This document shows, piece by piece, positions 32,715-41,492 of a stretch of 64,000 nt of DNA. The stretch covers positions 1-64,000 of the forward strand of contig JAEZNB010000011.1 in assembly GCA_023441965.1 (NCBI GenBank). The letters are read 5' to 3'. The stretch is from Bacillota bacterium. Its GTDB lineage: Bacteria; Bacillota; Clostridia; Lachnospirales; Lachnospiraceae. The first letter of the stretch is position 1. Each line of letters opens with the position of its first letter. The position numbers and the translations under genes are program-made. Under the pieces are notes generated by a model. The model was not told where the DNA came from. It searched no databases and saw nothing but the letters and a program-made list of their open reading frames with translations.

Positions 32715-34868
32715 ATGAAAAAAACTTCCATTTTCCTATTATTCCTGATGACCTTCCTCTTCCTGTTTACAGGAAGTGCATTCGCGGAGACCCGGGTTTC
32801 AGAGCCGGTTTTCTCCGTGCCGGCAGGTCTGTATACGGAGGAATTTGACCTGACGATCAGCTCCAGTACCGCGGGAGCCAAGATATATTACACCCTGGAC
32901 GGAAGTATTCCGGTTCCCGGCAATACCACCACCTATGAATATACCTCTCCGATGAGGATCGGTTATCAGGCCGTCAGAGAACAGGACTCCAGATTCTTCT
33001 GCGGTACAGTGCTTCGTGCGGTGGCTCTTGATTCCAATGGCAACCAAAGCAAGGTGGTTACCACTTCCTACTTCGTAGACAGTAATATCTTCACCAGATA
33101 TCAGATGCCTATCGTTTCCCTTGTGACGGATGCCAAAAACCTTTATGACGGCTTTATCGGCATTATGTCTCCCTTCAATACCCAGAACAGGGGGAGGGAG
33201 TGGGAAAGACCGGTGCATTTCGAGTATTTTGACCAAGACGGAGAGCTGCAGCTTACCATGGATGCGGGTATCAGACTGCATGGAGCAGCCTCCAGGGACT
33301 GGGCCTTCAAATCCTTCCGGCTTTATGCCAGATCAGAATATGACGAACAGACTCAGTTCGAATATGACTTTTTCGGAAGCAGTGTCATACCTGCTCAGGT
33401 AGACAGTGGTGATAAGCTGGGCAAAAAGATTACGAAGTTCAAGCGACTGCTGCTTCGAAACGGTGGAAATGAAGGAACAGCGGGAGACGGAACCCTCTTC
33501 CGTGATGCCCTGACCCAGGCGCTGATGACCAATACCTCCCTGGATCTGCAGGCCTTTCGTCCGGCAGTTACCTTCATCAACGGAGAATTTTACGGAATTC
33601 AGAATATCAGGGAGCGGCAGGATGAAAAATACATAGAAGATCATTATGATGTCGATGAAAATGAAGTCATCATTTATGAATTCGAGTATAATGAGACCGG
33701 AGCACAGGTACCCGTCATCTCAACCGGTGAGGACTCTGATCTGGTTTTCTATCAGAGATTTCTGGACTTTGTCCGGGAGAAGGATTTATCGGTTCAGAAG
33801 AATTACGAGCAGCTCAAGCAATGGATCGATATTGAGAACTATGTGGATTATCAGATCATCAACCTCTATGGAGCCAACCGGGATTGGCCGGGCAATAACT
33901 GTAAGGCCTGGAGGGTAAGAACAGAGTATGATCCCGAGGCCCCCTATGGGCTGGACGGAAGACTTCGCTTCCTTGTATATGATACGGATTTTTGCTTCGG
34001 CCTCTATAATGCCAGAGCATATTATATGGATTCCCTTTCCGATGCCCTAAAGGTAGGAGGAACCGAATGGCCAAACCAGGACGGTTCGACCCTGCTGTTC
34101 AGGAAGCTCTTGGAGAACGAAGAATTCAAGGTATATTTCTGCCAAAGATATCTGGATCTGTTGAATACCAGCTTTGACCCGGATTATGCCAAAGCCTTAG
34201 TGGATCAGATCGCAGTCAATTATGAAGGCGCGATTGAAGAGTTCCGTAACCGTTTCGGTCTGCTGCATGATTGGTATAAGAACGTGGATACAGTGAAGGA
34301 ATTCATCAATAAAAGAGAGACGATCTGTAAAAACTTTTTAGCGAAGAAGTTTGACCTGGGCCAATTATTCTTCCTGTCGATTGGGACCGGCGAGGAAGGG
34401 AAGTCCCTTTCCGGCAAGGTCCTTGTGAATACGGTTATGATTGATGCTTCTGCGAATGGAGTAAAGGACGGCGTCTGGAAGAAATCCTACTATTCGGGAG
34501 TTCCTACCTTACTGACCGCGGTTCCTGACGAGGGCTACCGTTTTGTCCGCTGGAGCGGAGCCTCTGACAGTACGGAGGCCACCATAGATGCCTCCAGCCT
34601 CGGAGCCCAGTCCTCTCAGGTGGAGCTTACCCCTGTATTCGAAGTCCTCAAGGAGGGAGAAACGGCTCCGGCAGCCTCCACCCAGACAGATGGAAAGGAA
34701 GCAGGTCAGCCGGCCGCTACAGAAGCGAAGCCGGTAGAAAAGACAGTCGAAAAATCAGAGAGCACCACCCTCTACCTGGTCAGCATTGTGGTCCTGGTCC
34801 TGATTATACTTCTGATGGCCGCCTATCTGCTGGTCCGTAAAAGAAAGGAAGCAAAATCGGGGAAATAA
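32715..34868 (+). CDS. CotH-kinase family secreted protein with C-terminal membrane anchor
   Basis: Extracellular or spore-surface protein of about 717 residues. A signal peptide (MKKTSIF, hydrophobic core, GSAFAE) is followed by a chitobiase/hexosaminidase-type beta domain (about 35-115, with TAGAKIYYTLDGSIPV). The CotH kinase-like domain (about 120-540) carries GIRLHGAASRDWAFKSFR, LLRNGGNE, NGEFYGIQNIRERQD, NLYGANRDWPGNNCKAW and FLVYDTDFCFGLY. CotH proteins are atypical protein kinases that phosphorylate spore-coat proteins in Bacillus. A repeat-like module (about 560-640), an Ala/Glu/Pro/Thr linker and a transmembrane helix with a basic tail (LVRKRKEAK) end the chain. No Shine-Dalgarno is visible; ATG 32691 or 32706 are alternative starts. 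Confidence 0.85.
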   Translation: MKKTSIFLLFLMTFLFLFTGSAFAETRVSEPVFSVPAGLYTEEFDLTISSSTAGAKIYYTLDGSIPVPGNTTTYEYTSPMRIGYQAVREQDSRFFCGTVLRAVALDSNGNQSKVVTTSYFVDSNIFTRYQMPIVSLVTDAKNLYDGFIGIMSPFNTQNRGREWERPVHFEYFDQDGELQLTMDAGIRLHGAASRDWAFKSFRLYARSEYDEQTQFEYDFFGSSVIPAQVDSGDKLGKKITKFKRLLLRNGGNEGTAGDGTLFRDALTQALMTNTSLDLQAFRPAVTFINGEFYGIQNIRERQDEKYIEDHYDVDENEVIIYEFEYNETGAQVPVISTGEDSDLVFYQRFLDFVREKDLSVQKNYEQLKQWIDIENYVDYQIINLYGANRDWPGNNCKAWRVRTEYDPEAPYGLDGRLRFLVYDTDFCFGLYNARAYYMDSLSDALKVGGTEWPNQDGSTLLFRKLLENEEFKVYFCQRYLDLLNTSFDPDYAKALVDQIAVNYEGAIEEFRNRFGLLHDWYKNVDTVKEFINKRETICKNFLAKKFDLGQLFFLSIGTGEEGKSLSGKVLVNTVMIDASANGVKDGVWKKSYYSGVPTLLTAVPDEGYRFVRWSGASDSTEATIDASSLGAQSSQVELTPVFEVLKEGETAPAASTQTDGKEAGQPAATEAKPVEKTVEKSESTTLYLVSIVVLVLIILLMAAYLLVRKRKEAKSGK

Positions 34869-34917
34869 GCATAGCTTCAAAGAGAAAGAAGAAAACCTAT
34901 TTCCTTTTATGAAATTG

Positions 34918-34949
34918 CAGTTTCCTTTTCAGCCGAAAACTGCTACAAT
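34918..34949 (+). promoter_or_regulatory. Extended -10 promoter of rimO with overlapping inverted repeat
   Basis: TGC-TACAAT (34941-34949) lies 17 bp after a weak TTTCCT. GCAGTTT (34918-34924) and AAACTGC (34937-34943) form an inverted repeat across the spacer. Confidence 0.5.
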
Positions 34950-35031
34950 GATACAGATGCAGGAAGAGACCTGTAATTACCCATATAAGCCTGCAAGGAC
35001 GGCTGGAATATGCAAAGGAGATAGGTTATAA

Positions 35032-36387
35032 ATGAATATATTTTTTGTATCACTTGGCTGCGACAAGAATCTTGTAGACAGCGAGAACATGCTGGGGATA
35101 CTCCACAAAAACGGATATCAGATTACACAGGAGGAGCAGAAGGCAGATATCATCATCATCAATACCTGCTGCTTTATCCATGATGCAAAGCAGGAAAGTA
35201 TCAATACCATCCTGGAGATGGCCCAATATAAAAAGAATGGAAGCTGTAAGGCCCTGATCGTTACCGGTTGTCTTGCAGAGAGGTATAAGGAGGAGATTCT
35301 GACTGAAATCCCTGAGGTGGATGCGCTGATGGGGACCTCCAGCTTCACCGGCATCCTTCAGGTAGTGGAGGAGCTGACGGAGGGACAGCAGCACACCCAC
35401 TTTGATTCCCTGGACCTTCCTCCGGTAGCGGCGACAGGGAGAATCCTGACCTCCGGTACTCATTCTGCTTACTTAAAGATCGCCGAGGGCTGTGATAAGC
35501 ATTGTACCTATTGCGTGATTCCGCGGGTAAGGGGCAACTACCGCAGCATACCCATGGAGGACCTGCTGGAAGAGGCAGAATATCTGTCTGCCCAGGGGGT
35601 AAAGGAGCTGATTCTGGTAGCCCAGGAAACTACCCTCTACGGTTTTGATCTCTATGGAAGGAAGGCTCTGCCGGAGCTGCTTGGCAAGCTGGCAAAAATT
35701 CCGGGTATTGCCTGGATCCGACTCTTATATTGTTACCCGGAGGAGATTACGGAGGAGCTGATCGCTGTGATAAAGGCAGAACCGAAGCTTTGCCATTATC
35801 TTGATATCCCCATTCAGCATGCCTCTGACAGAATTCTGAAGCTGATGGGAAGAAGAACGGATCAGGCAGCTTTGGAGCAGATCATCCGTAAGCTTCGGAC
35901 CGAGATACCTGATATTACCTTGCGGACGACCTTAATTACAGGCTTTCCCACAGAGACGGAAGAGGAACATAAGGAGCTGTTGGATTTTGTGAAGAGACAG
36001 CGTTTTGACAGATTAGGTGTATTCACTTATTCCAAAGAGGAAGATACTCCTGCTGCAAAACTGAAGCCTCAGATTACTGCCAAGGTGAAGAAGCAGAGGC
36101 AGAAGGAGCTGATGCAGCTGCAGCAGACCATCGTATTTGAAGAGACGCAAGCGAAAATCGGAAGAACCTTTGAGGTTCTGACCGAGGGCAGAATAACGGA
36201 AGAAGAAAATCTATATATCGGAAGAAGCTATATGGATGCTCCCCAGGTGGACGGTTATCTGTTTTTCCATGCCGAAGAGGAGCTCTTATCGGGAGACCTC
36301 GTTACGGTAAAAGTAAAGCAGGCAAAGGGTTATGATCTGGTGGGAGATATTGTGAAAGGAAGTGACATGAATGAATCTGCCGAATAA
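35032..36387 (+). CDS. rimO: Ribosomal protein S12 methylthiotransferase
   Basis: Radical-SAM enzyme that methylthiolates an aspartate of ribosomal protein S12. The 451-residue chain has the three domains in order. The N-terminal UPF0004 domain has the auxiliary-cluster cysteines in SLGCDKN, INTCCF and VTGCLAERY. The radical-SAM core has C154-x3-C158-x2-C161 in CDKHCTYCVIPRVRG. A C-terminal TRAM domain spans about 380-445. SLGCDKNLVDSE is the RimO-specific start, which separates it from MiaB. AAGGAG lies before ATG 35032. Its 3' end overlaps pgsA by 17 bp. Confidence 0.96.
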   Translation: MNIFFVSLGCDKNLVDSENMLGILHKNGYQITQEEQKADIIIINTCCFIHDAKQESINTILEMAQYKKNGSCKALIVTGCLAERYKEEILTEIPEVDALMGTSSFTGILQVVEELTEGQQHTHFDSLDLPPVAATGRILTSGTHSAYLKIAEGCDKHCTYCVIPRVRGNYRSIPMEDLLEEAEYLSAQGVKELILVAQETTLYGFDLYGRKALPELLGKLAKIPGIAWIRLLYCYPEEITEELIAVIKAEPKLCHYLDIPIQHASDRILKLMGRRTDQAALEQIIRKLRTEIPDITLRTTLITGFPTETEEEHKELLDFVKRQRFDRLGVFTYSKEEDTPAAKLKPQITAKVKKQRQKELMQLQQTIVFEETQAKIGRTFEVLTEGRITEEENLYIGRSYMDAPQVDGYLFFHAEEELLSGDLVTVKVKQAKGYDLVGDIVKGSDMNESAE

Positions 36388-36916
36388 GATTACCATTGTC
36401 AGAGTATGCATGATACCGGTATTTCTGATTTTTATGCTGATACCGGAGATCCCTTACGGTAGGTATATTGCCGCAGCTATCTTTGTGTTGGCTGCCCTGA
36501 CCGATCTCATGGACGGACATATTGCCAGAAAGCATAATCTGATAACGAATTTCGGTAAATTTATGGACCCGCTGGCAGATAAGCTTCTGGTATCCAGTGC
36601 TTTGATCTGTTTTGTGGAATTTAAGCTTATGCCTTCCTGGGTCGTCATTATCATCATCGCCAGGGAATTTATCATCAGCGGCTTTCGGCTGATCGCTTCA
36701 GACGGCGGAGTTGTGATTGCTGCCGGCTGGTGGGGCAAAGTCAAGACGAATGTGCAGATTGTCATGAGCGTAATGCTGATTGTTGATCTGGATCTGACCT
36801 TTTTCAATATCCTGGAGCAGATTGCCATCTATTTATCTCTGGTACTGACCATCATTTCACTGGTAGATTATATGTATAAGAACAAGCAGGTACTGAAGGA
36901 AAATAATATAAAATAA
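36371..36916 (+). CDS. pgsA: CDP-diacylglycerol--glycerol-3-phosphate 3-phosphatidyltransferase
   Basis: Makes phosphatidylglycerol phosphate from CDP-diacylglycerol at the membrane. The 181-residue integral protein carries the complete CDP-alcohol phosphotransferase motif D-x2-DG-x2-AR-x8-G-x3-D-x3-D (in DLMDGHIARKHNL ... GKFMDPLADK, about residues 38-64) and several transmembrane helices. It starts inside the end of rimO (17-bp overlap), with AAAGGA a few bases upstream, so the genes are cotranscribed and probably coupled. A terminator follows. Confidence 0.95.
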   Translation: MNLPNKITIVRVCMIPVFLIFMLIPEIPYGRYIAAAIFVLAALTDLMDGHIARKHNLITNFGKFMDPLADKLLVSSALICFVEFKLMPSWVVIIIIAREFIISGFRLIASDGGVVIAAGWWGKVKTNVQIVMSVMLIVDLDLTFFNILEQIAIYLSLVLTIISLVDYMYKNKQVLKENNIK

Positions 36917-36949
36917 GGCTGTTCAGGTAAAACATAGATATGTTTAACA

Positions 36950-36976
36950 GGGCTGTTACTTGAGACAGCCCTTTCT
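36950..36976 (+). terminator. Terminator of rimO-pgsA
   Basis: GGGCTGT (36950-36956) pairs with ACAGCCC (36965-36971) across an 8-nt loop, followed by TTTCT. Confidence 0.75.
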
Positions 36977-37019
36977 ATAACTGGAAAAATAGAATTCACT
37001 TGGAAGGAAGTAGACTTAT

Positions 37020-38312
37020 ATGACCGTAGAATTGATCAGTGTAGGTACGGAGATACTCTTGGGCTACATCGTGAATACGAATGCCAATTATCTGTCGGTG
37101 AAATGTGCCGAGCTAGGCTTCTCCTTATATTATCAGGTGACGGTCGGTGACAATCCGGGCCGTTTGTCCGAGGCTCTCCGGACAGCCCTGTCAAGGTCTG
37201 ACCTGGTGCTTCTGACCGGCGGACTTGGACCGACCCAGGATGATTTGACCAAGGAAACCACTGCTAAGGTTCTTGGCCGGAAGCTGGTGATGGATGAGCA
37301 TTCCAGGGAGAGAATCCTGGATTATTTTCAGAAGCTGCAGCTGCATGCGAATGGTGTCAGGGCAGCGGAGGGATTGGCCAGAATCACAGAAAATAACTGG
37401 AAACAGGCCCTGAAGATTGAAAACAGCATCGTCGTGGATAATGAGAACGGAACTGCTCCGGGCTACATCGTAGAGGAGGGGGAGAAGAGAATCCTGCTGC
37501 TTCCGGGCCCTCCTGTCGAGATGATTCCCATGTTTGAACAGGGAATGCTTCCCTATTTGAGAAGGCTGCAAAAACGGTGCTATGTATCAAAAATGGTAAA
37601 GGTATGCGGGATAGGAGAAAGTCGGGCCGAGACCATGCTGTTGGATCTGATCGAAGGCCAGAGCAATCCTACGATTGCACCCTATGCCAAGAGCGGAGAG
37701 GTACATTTCCGCATCACAGCCTCTGCCGAACAGAAGGAGGAGGCCCTGAATATGCTTCAGCCCTTGCTGGCAAAACTGTATGAAAGATTCGGAGATAATA
37801 TCTATACAGATGAGGAAGAGATCAGTCTCGAGGAGGTAGTCGTCCGACAGCTGGCAGAATACGGTATGACGCTGGTCACTGCCGAATCCTGTACAGGCGG
37901 TCTCCTGACCGGAAGACTGGTGAATGTACCCGGAGCCTCAGAGGTACTGCAGGAGGGCTTAATCACCTATTCCAATGAAGCTAAATGCAAATACCTCGGT
38001 GTGAGTCAGGACACCCTTAAGCAGTGGGGAGCAGTCAGCGAGCAGACAGCCAGGGAGATGGCCGAGGGAGCTGCCCGTAACAGTGGCTGTGATGCGGCGA
38101 TAGCGGTCACGGGGATTGCCGGTCCCGGCGGAGGTACAGAGGAAAAACCGGTTGGTTTGGTCTATCTTGCCTGCCATGTGAAGGGTAGGACCACAGTCAG
38201 AGAATGCAGATTTCGGGGTAACCGGCAGAAGATCAGGGAGCAGAGTGTCATCTATGCTCTGGACCAGCTCCGCAGATGTCTTCTGGATTATTCCGGAAAC
38301 CGAATCTCATAA
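37020..38312 (+). CDS. cinA: CinA: competence/damage-inducible protein, nicotinamide-nucleotide amidase
   Basis: Two-domain 430-residue protein. The N-terminal MoCF/COG1058 pyrophosphatase-like domain (about 1-170) has ISVGTEILLGYIVNTNA and LTGGLGPTQDD. The C-terminal CinA amidase domain (about 270-425) has TAESCTGGLLTGRL with the catalytic serine, LITYSNEAK and AVTGIAGPGGGTEEKPVGL. It recycles NMN to NaMN and may hydrolyse ADP-ribose. In many Firmicutes cinA sits beside recA; here recA is about 15 kb downstream. GGAAG lies upstream of ATG 37020. Confidence 0.94.
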   Translation: MTVELISVGTEILLGYIVNTNANYLSVKCAELGFSLYYQVTVGDNPGRLSEALRTALSRSDLVLLTGGLGPTQDDLTKETTAKVLGRKLVMDEHSRERILDYFQKLQLHANGVRAAEGLARITENNWKQALKIENSIVVDNENGTAPGYIVEEGEKRILLLPGPPVEMIPMFEQGMLPYLRRLQKRCYVSKMVKVCGIGESRAETMLLDLIEGQSNPTIAPYAKSGEVHFRITASAEQKEEALNMLQPLLAKLYERFGDNIYTDEEEISLEEVVVRQLAEYGMTLVTAESCTGGLLTGRLVNVPGASEVLQEGLITYSNEAKCKYLGVSQDTLKQWGAVSEQTAREMAEGAARNSGCDAAIAVTGIAGPGGGTEEKPVGLVYLACHVKGRTTVRECRFRGNRQKIREQSVIYALDQLRRCLLDYSGNRIS

Positions 38313-38385
38313 ATAGGAAGGTTTTTATTAATTTTATATGGATAAGTTTAGAATAATACCATAGAAATGACACAGTTGCATGATA

Positions 38386-38414
38386 TTGTTACATCATGGA
38401 AGGGTTCTTATACT
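38386..38414 (+). promoter_or_regulatory. Promoter of the GerM-like lipoprotein gene
   Basis: TTGTTA (38386-38391) and TATACT (38409-38414) are 17 bp apart, 45 bp before the start codon. Confidence 0.5.
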
Positions 38415-38459
38415 TTCGCTTATGTTTTAATCTGCCTGGAGCAGAATGGAGGTTTTATT

Positions 38460-39113
38460 ATGAAGCGAAGCTATATAACATTAATTATGATGTTGATCAT
38501 TTCATTCAGCTTGCTGTTGTTTGGATGTAAGAATATCAGGTTGAGTACCTATAGTGACTCGGATTCCAAAACAAAGACGAAGAAGACAGACCAAACTCTG
38601 AAGACGGACGAGAATAACACGGCTGATCAGGCCGATACCAAAGAGAAGGATAAGGGGAGCACAGAACAGAATAGTGAGGATGCTGTATCCGCCACTTCCG
38701 ATGGCCCGACTACCTTGGACATTAAGCCGGAAGAAAGTATGGAGATGGTAGTTTATACCGTAAATGCCAATTTTGAGGTAGAGGCTACCAGCGCAGCGGT
38801 TCCAAAGAGTTCTAAGATTACCCCGCAATTGATAGTAGATACGGTAAAGGAAGCGATGGCAGAGAGATCCCTGGTGATCGGCATTGAAAGCGTAACGACG
38901 GAAGGTACTGCCGTAATTGTCAGCTTTTATGCGGATCAGCCACCCTTATCCAATGTGGGTGCAGGCTATGAATCAGCGATACTGGATGCAATTGCCCAAA
39001 GCCTGGTGGAGAACCTGGAGGACTATAACAAAGTGATTTACCGCGTAGAAGGAGAGGCTTATATCAGCGGTCACATTGAACTTGGGATTGATGAGGTTTA
39101 TCTGATAGACTGA
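38460..39113 (+). CDS. Lipoprotein with GerM-like domain
   Basis: A 217-residue surface lipoprotein. ATG 38460 (with GGAGG at 38448-38452) gives a signal peptide ending in the lipobox LLLFGC (Cys at about residue 21). A Lys/Thr/Asp/Glu-rich disordered linker (about 25-85) is followed by a compact C-terminal domain (about 95-217). That domain resembles the GerMN fold seen in sporulation and germination lipoproteins, with LIVDTVKEAM, AVIVSFYADQPPLSNVG, and a helix before the last strands. The fold call is by pattern and moderate. If correct, it would act on the outer membrane face or during spore formation. Confidence 0.65.
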   Translation: MKRSYITLIMMLIISFSLLLFGCKNIRLSTYSDSDSKTKTKKTDQTLKTDENNTADQADTKEKDKGSTEQNSEDAVSATSDGPTTLDIKPEESMEMVVYTVNANFEVEATSAAVPKSSKITPQLIVDTVKEAMAERSLVIGIESVTTEGTAVIVSFYADQPPLSNVGAGYESAILDAIAQSLVENLEDYNKVIYRVEGEAYISGHIELGIDEVYLID

Positions 39114-39172
39114 TCCGGAATTAGGATGCCCCAATGGATCGGTCCATTCAACCTTTACAGGAGAATTCTATG

Positions 39173-39217
39173 TCAGGTAATTGCGGTTGCTTCTATCCGT
39201 CAATTACCTGATTTTTA
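39173..39217 (+). terminator. Terminator after the GerM-like gene
   Basis: TCAGGTAATTG (39173-39183) and CAATTACCTGA (39201-39211) form an 11-bp perfect stem, with an inner CGG/CCG. TTTTTATA follows. Confidence 0.9.
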
Positions 39218-39361
39218 TACTCCTTTGTCATTTTCTTCTCTGTTTCCTCTTGCTGTCTGATAAAGCATATGGAAACCGGAATAATAATGTAAGAAAGAGC
39301 TACACAAAATAGATAAATCAGAATGTTATGACAGACCTTTCTGATAGAAAAAAGGTGCAGA

Positions 39362-40597
39362 ATGAGTAAGGTATTTGTGGTGGGCGGCGGAGCCTCGGGA
39401 ATGATGGCTGCCATAGCCGCAGCCGGAAACGGCAATCAGGTTACCATATTTGAAAAGAATGAAAAGCTTGGCAAGAAATTATTCATCACCGGCAAGGGAA
39501 GATGTAATCTTACCAATGCCTGTGACAGGGATACCTTCTTTGATCATGTGGTCACCAACCCAAAATTTCTATACCCTTCTTACAGCCGTTTCAATAACTA
39601 TGATGCAATCGATTTTTTTGAGAGACTGGGGATGCCGGTGAAGATTGAACGGGGCAACAGAGCCTTTCCGGCTTCGGATAAGTCCTCCGATGTCATCTCT
39701 GCCTTAAAGCGGGAGCTGCACCGGCTGGGAGTCTCTATCGAATACCACTGTGAAGTGAGCGAGCTGCTTGTAAAGGATGGTTCCTTCTATGGAATGAAAC
39801 TAAAGAACCGGGAAGCTGTCCTGACGGCAGACAAGATCATCATCGCCACCGGGGGAGTATCCTATCCCCTGACCGGCTCTACCGGTGATGGTTTTCGCTT
39901 TGCCAAAGTACTGGGACATACCGTAACAGAGCTGTCGCCTTCTCTGGTGCCGCTTTATGTGGCCGAGCCCTATGTGAAGGAGCTGATGGGCTTATCCTTA
40001 AAGAATATCGAGGTCGGGATATTCTCAGGAGACAAACAGGTCTATCGGGATTTTGGCGAGCTCTTATTCACTCATTTCGGAGTGAGCGGCCCTGTGATCT
40101 TAAGTGCCAGCAGCTATATCATAGAGAATCTTAGAAGGAAGGAGCAGCTGACCTTAAGGATAGACTTAAAGCCCGCCCTATCCGAGGAGCAGCTGGATGC
40201 CAGATTGCTTCGGGATTTTGAACAATATAAGAATAAACAATTTAAGAATTCCCTGGACCAGCTCTTGCCAAATAAACTAATTGATGTTATTATTCGTCTA
40301 TGCCTGATTGATCCTGAGAAACAGGTCAATTCCATAACCAGGGAGGAGAGGCTGCGGTTGGTCAGCCTGTTAAAGAAGCTTCCCTTCCGTATCACGAAGC
40401 TTGCCGATTACAATCAGGCGGTCATCACCCGAGGCGGAATTCAAGTCAGGGAAGTCAATCCCTCTACTATGGAGAGTAAGCTGGTCTCCAATGTATATTT
40501 TGTCGGAGAGGTTTTGGATCTGGATGCCCTGACGGGCGGCTTTAACCTGCAGATTGCCTGGTCCACGGCTTATCTGGCCGGGAGCAATATGAAGTAA
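39362..40597 (+). CDS. HI0933-family FAD-dependent oxidoreductase
   Basis: NAD(P)/FAD-binding flavoprotein of 411 residues (BaiN/HI0933 group). The N-terminal dinucleotide site is VFVVGGGASGMMAA, followed by GKGRCNLTNAC, the family-specific block IIIATGGVSYPLTGSTGDGF, and the C-terminal FVGEVLDLDALTGGFNLQIAWSTAY segment that closes the FAD site. The true substrate is unknown for most members; some bile-acid-inducible homologues act on steroid rings. AAAAGGTG precedes ATG 39362. It is followed by cmk after 67 bp, an association common in Clostridia. Confidence 0.88.
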   Translation: MSKVFVVGGGASGMMAAIAAAGNGNQVTIFEKNEKLGKKLFITGKGRCNLTNACDRDTFFDHVVTNPKFLYPSYSRFNNYDAIDFFERLGMPVKIERGNRAFPASDKSSDVISALKRELHRLGVSIEYHCEVSELLVKDGSFYGMKLKNREAVLTADKIIIATGGVSYPLTGSTGDGFRFAKVLGHTVTELSPSLVPLYVAEPYVKELMGLSLKNIEVGIFSGDKQVYRDFGELLFTHFGVSGPVILSASSYIIENLRRKEQLTLRIDLKPALSEEQLDARLLRDFEQYKNKQFKNSLDQLLPNKLIDVIIRLCLIDPEKQVNSITREERLRLVSLLKKLPFRITKLADYNQAVITRGGIQVREVNPSTMESKLVSNVYFVGEVLDLDALTGGFNLQIAWSTAYLAGSNMK

Positions 40598-40664
40598 GCA
40601 TGCCATTTTTCAAAATAGCCTACCCGGGCTAAGGTAGGATGAATATACTGATATGAGGTGACTT

Positions 40665-41339
40665 ATGAAGCATTATAGTATTGCGATAGATGGACCTGCC
40701 GGTGCAGGCAAGAGCACCATAGCCAAGAAGGTGGCAAAAACGCTGAATTTTATCTATGTGGATACGGGAGCAATGTATCGTGCCATGGCCCTGTATTTTC
40801 TAAGAAACAGCATCGCACCTACGGACAGCGGGGGAATTGAAGAGGCCTGCAGCAAGGTGGATGTTTCCATCGAGTATAAGGACGGAGAACAGCTGGTGAT
40901 CTTAAACGGTGAAAATGTCAACGGACTGATCCGTACGGAGGAGGTCGGCAATATGGCCAGTGCCAGCTCCGTATATAAGCCGGTCCGCTTAAAGCTCGTT
41001 GAACTGCAGCGGAATTTGGCCAAGAAGGAAAATGTGGTTATGGACGGAAGAGAAATCGGCACCTTTGTTCTGCCGGAGGCCGATCTTAAAATTTATCTTA
41101 CCGCCAGCACCAAGGAAAGAGCCAGAAGAAGGTATGAGGAGCTAAAGCTGAAGGGCATAGCTGCCGATATTGAAAAGATAGAGCAGGATATCATCGAAAG
41201 AGATCACCGGGATATGACCAGAGAATTCGCTCCTCTGAAGCAGGCGGAAGATGCGATCTATCTGGACAGCTCAGAGCTTACGATCGAGGAAGTGGTAGAG
41301 ACCATTTTGACTTATTTCCATAAAGTACAGCATAACTAG
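40665..41339 (+). CDS. cmk: Cytidylate kinase
   Basis: Phosphorylates CMP and dCMP. The 224-residue protein has the P-loop GPAGAGKSTIAKKV (about residues 8-21), the substrate block VDTGAMYRAMALYFL, MDGREIGTFVLPEAD and the LID region RARRRYEELK ... RDHRDMTREFAPLK. It precedes ispH-rpsA by about 150 bp, the usual Clostridia order cmk-ispH-rpsA. GAGGTGA lies before ATG 40665. Confidence 0.96.
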   Translation: MKHYSIAIDGPAGAGKSTIAKKVAKTLNFIYVDTGAMYRAMALYFLRNSIAPTDSGGIEEACSKVDVSIEYKDGEQLVILNGENVNGLIRTEEVGNMASASSVYKPVRLKLVELQRNLAKKENVVMDGREIGTFVLPEADLKIYLTASTKERARRRYEELKLKGIAADIEKIEQDIIERDHRDMTREFAPLKQAEDAIYLDSSELTIEEVVETILTYFHKVQHN

Positions 41340-41346
41340 CCCCGAT

Positions 41347-41417
41347 TGCTTCCCTGTTGCCTGCCGAAATTTTCGCTTCAGGAATACCTGAATGCTTCCC
41401 TGTTTTACCTGCCGAAA
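41347..41417 (+). repeat. Imperfect direct repeat between cmk and ispH-rpsA
   Basis: TGCTTCCCTGTT(GC)CTGCCGAAA at 41347-41369 recurs with small changes at 41393-41417, offset by 46 bp. It lies in the leader region of ispH-rpsA, and no other function is visible. Confidence 0.6.
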
Positions 41418-41492
41418 GCATTTGACTTTGGATTTGCACGGGAAGGGAATAGAAGGAAATCGCTGTGAATATGAAATAAGGAGTTGAATTAC

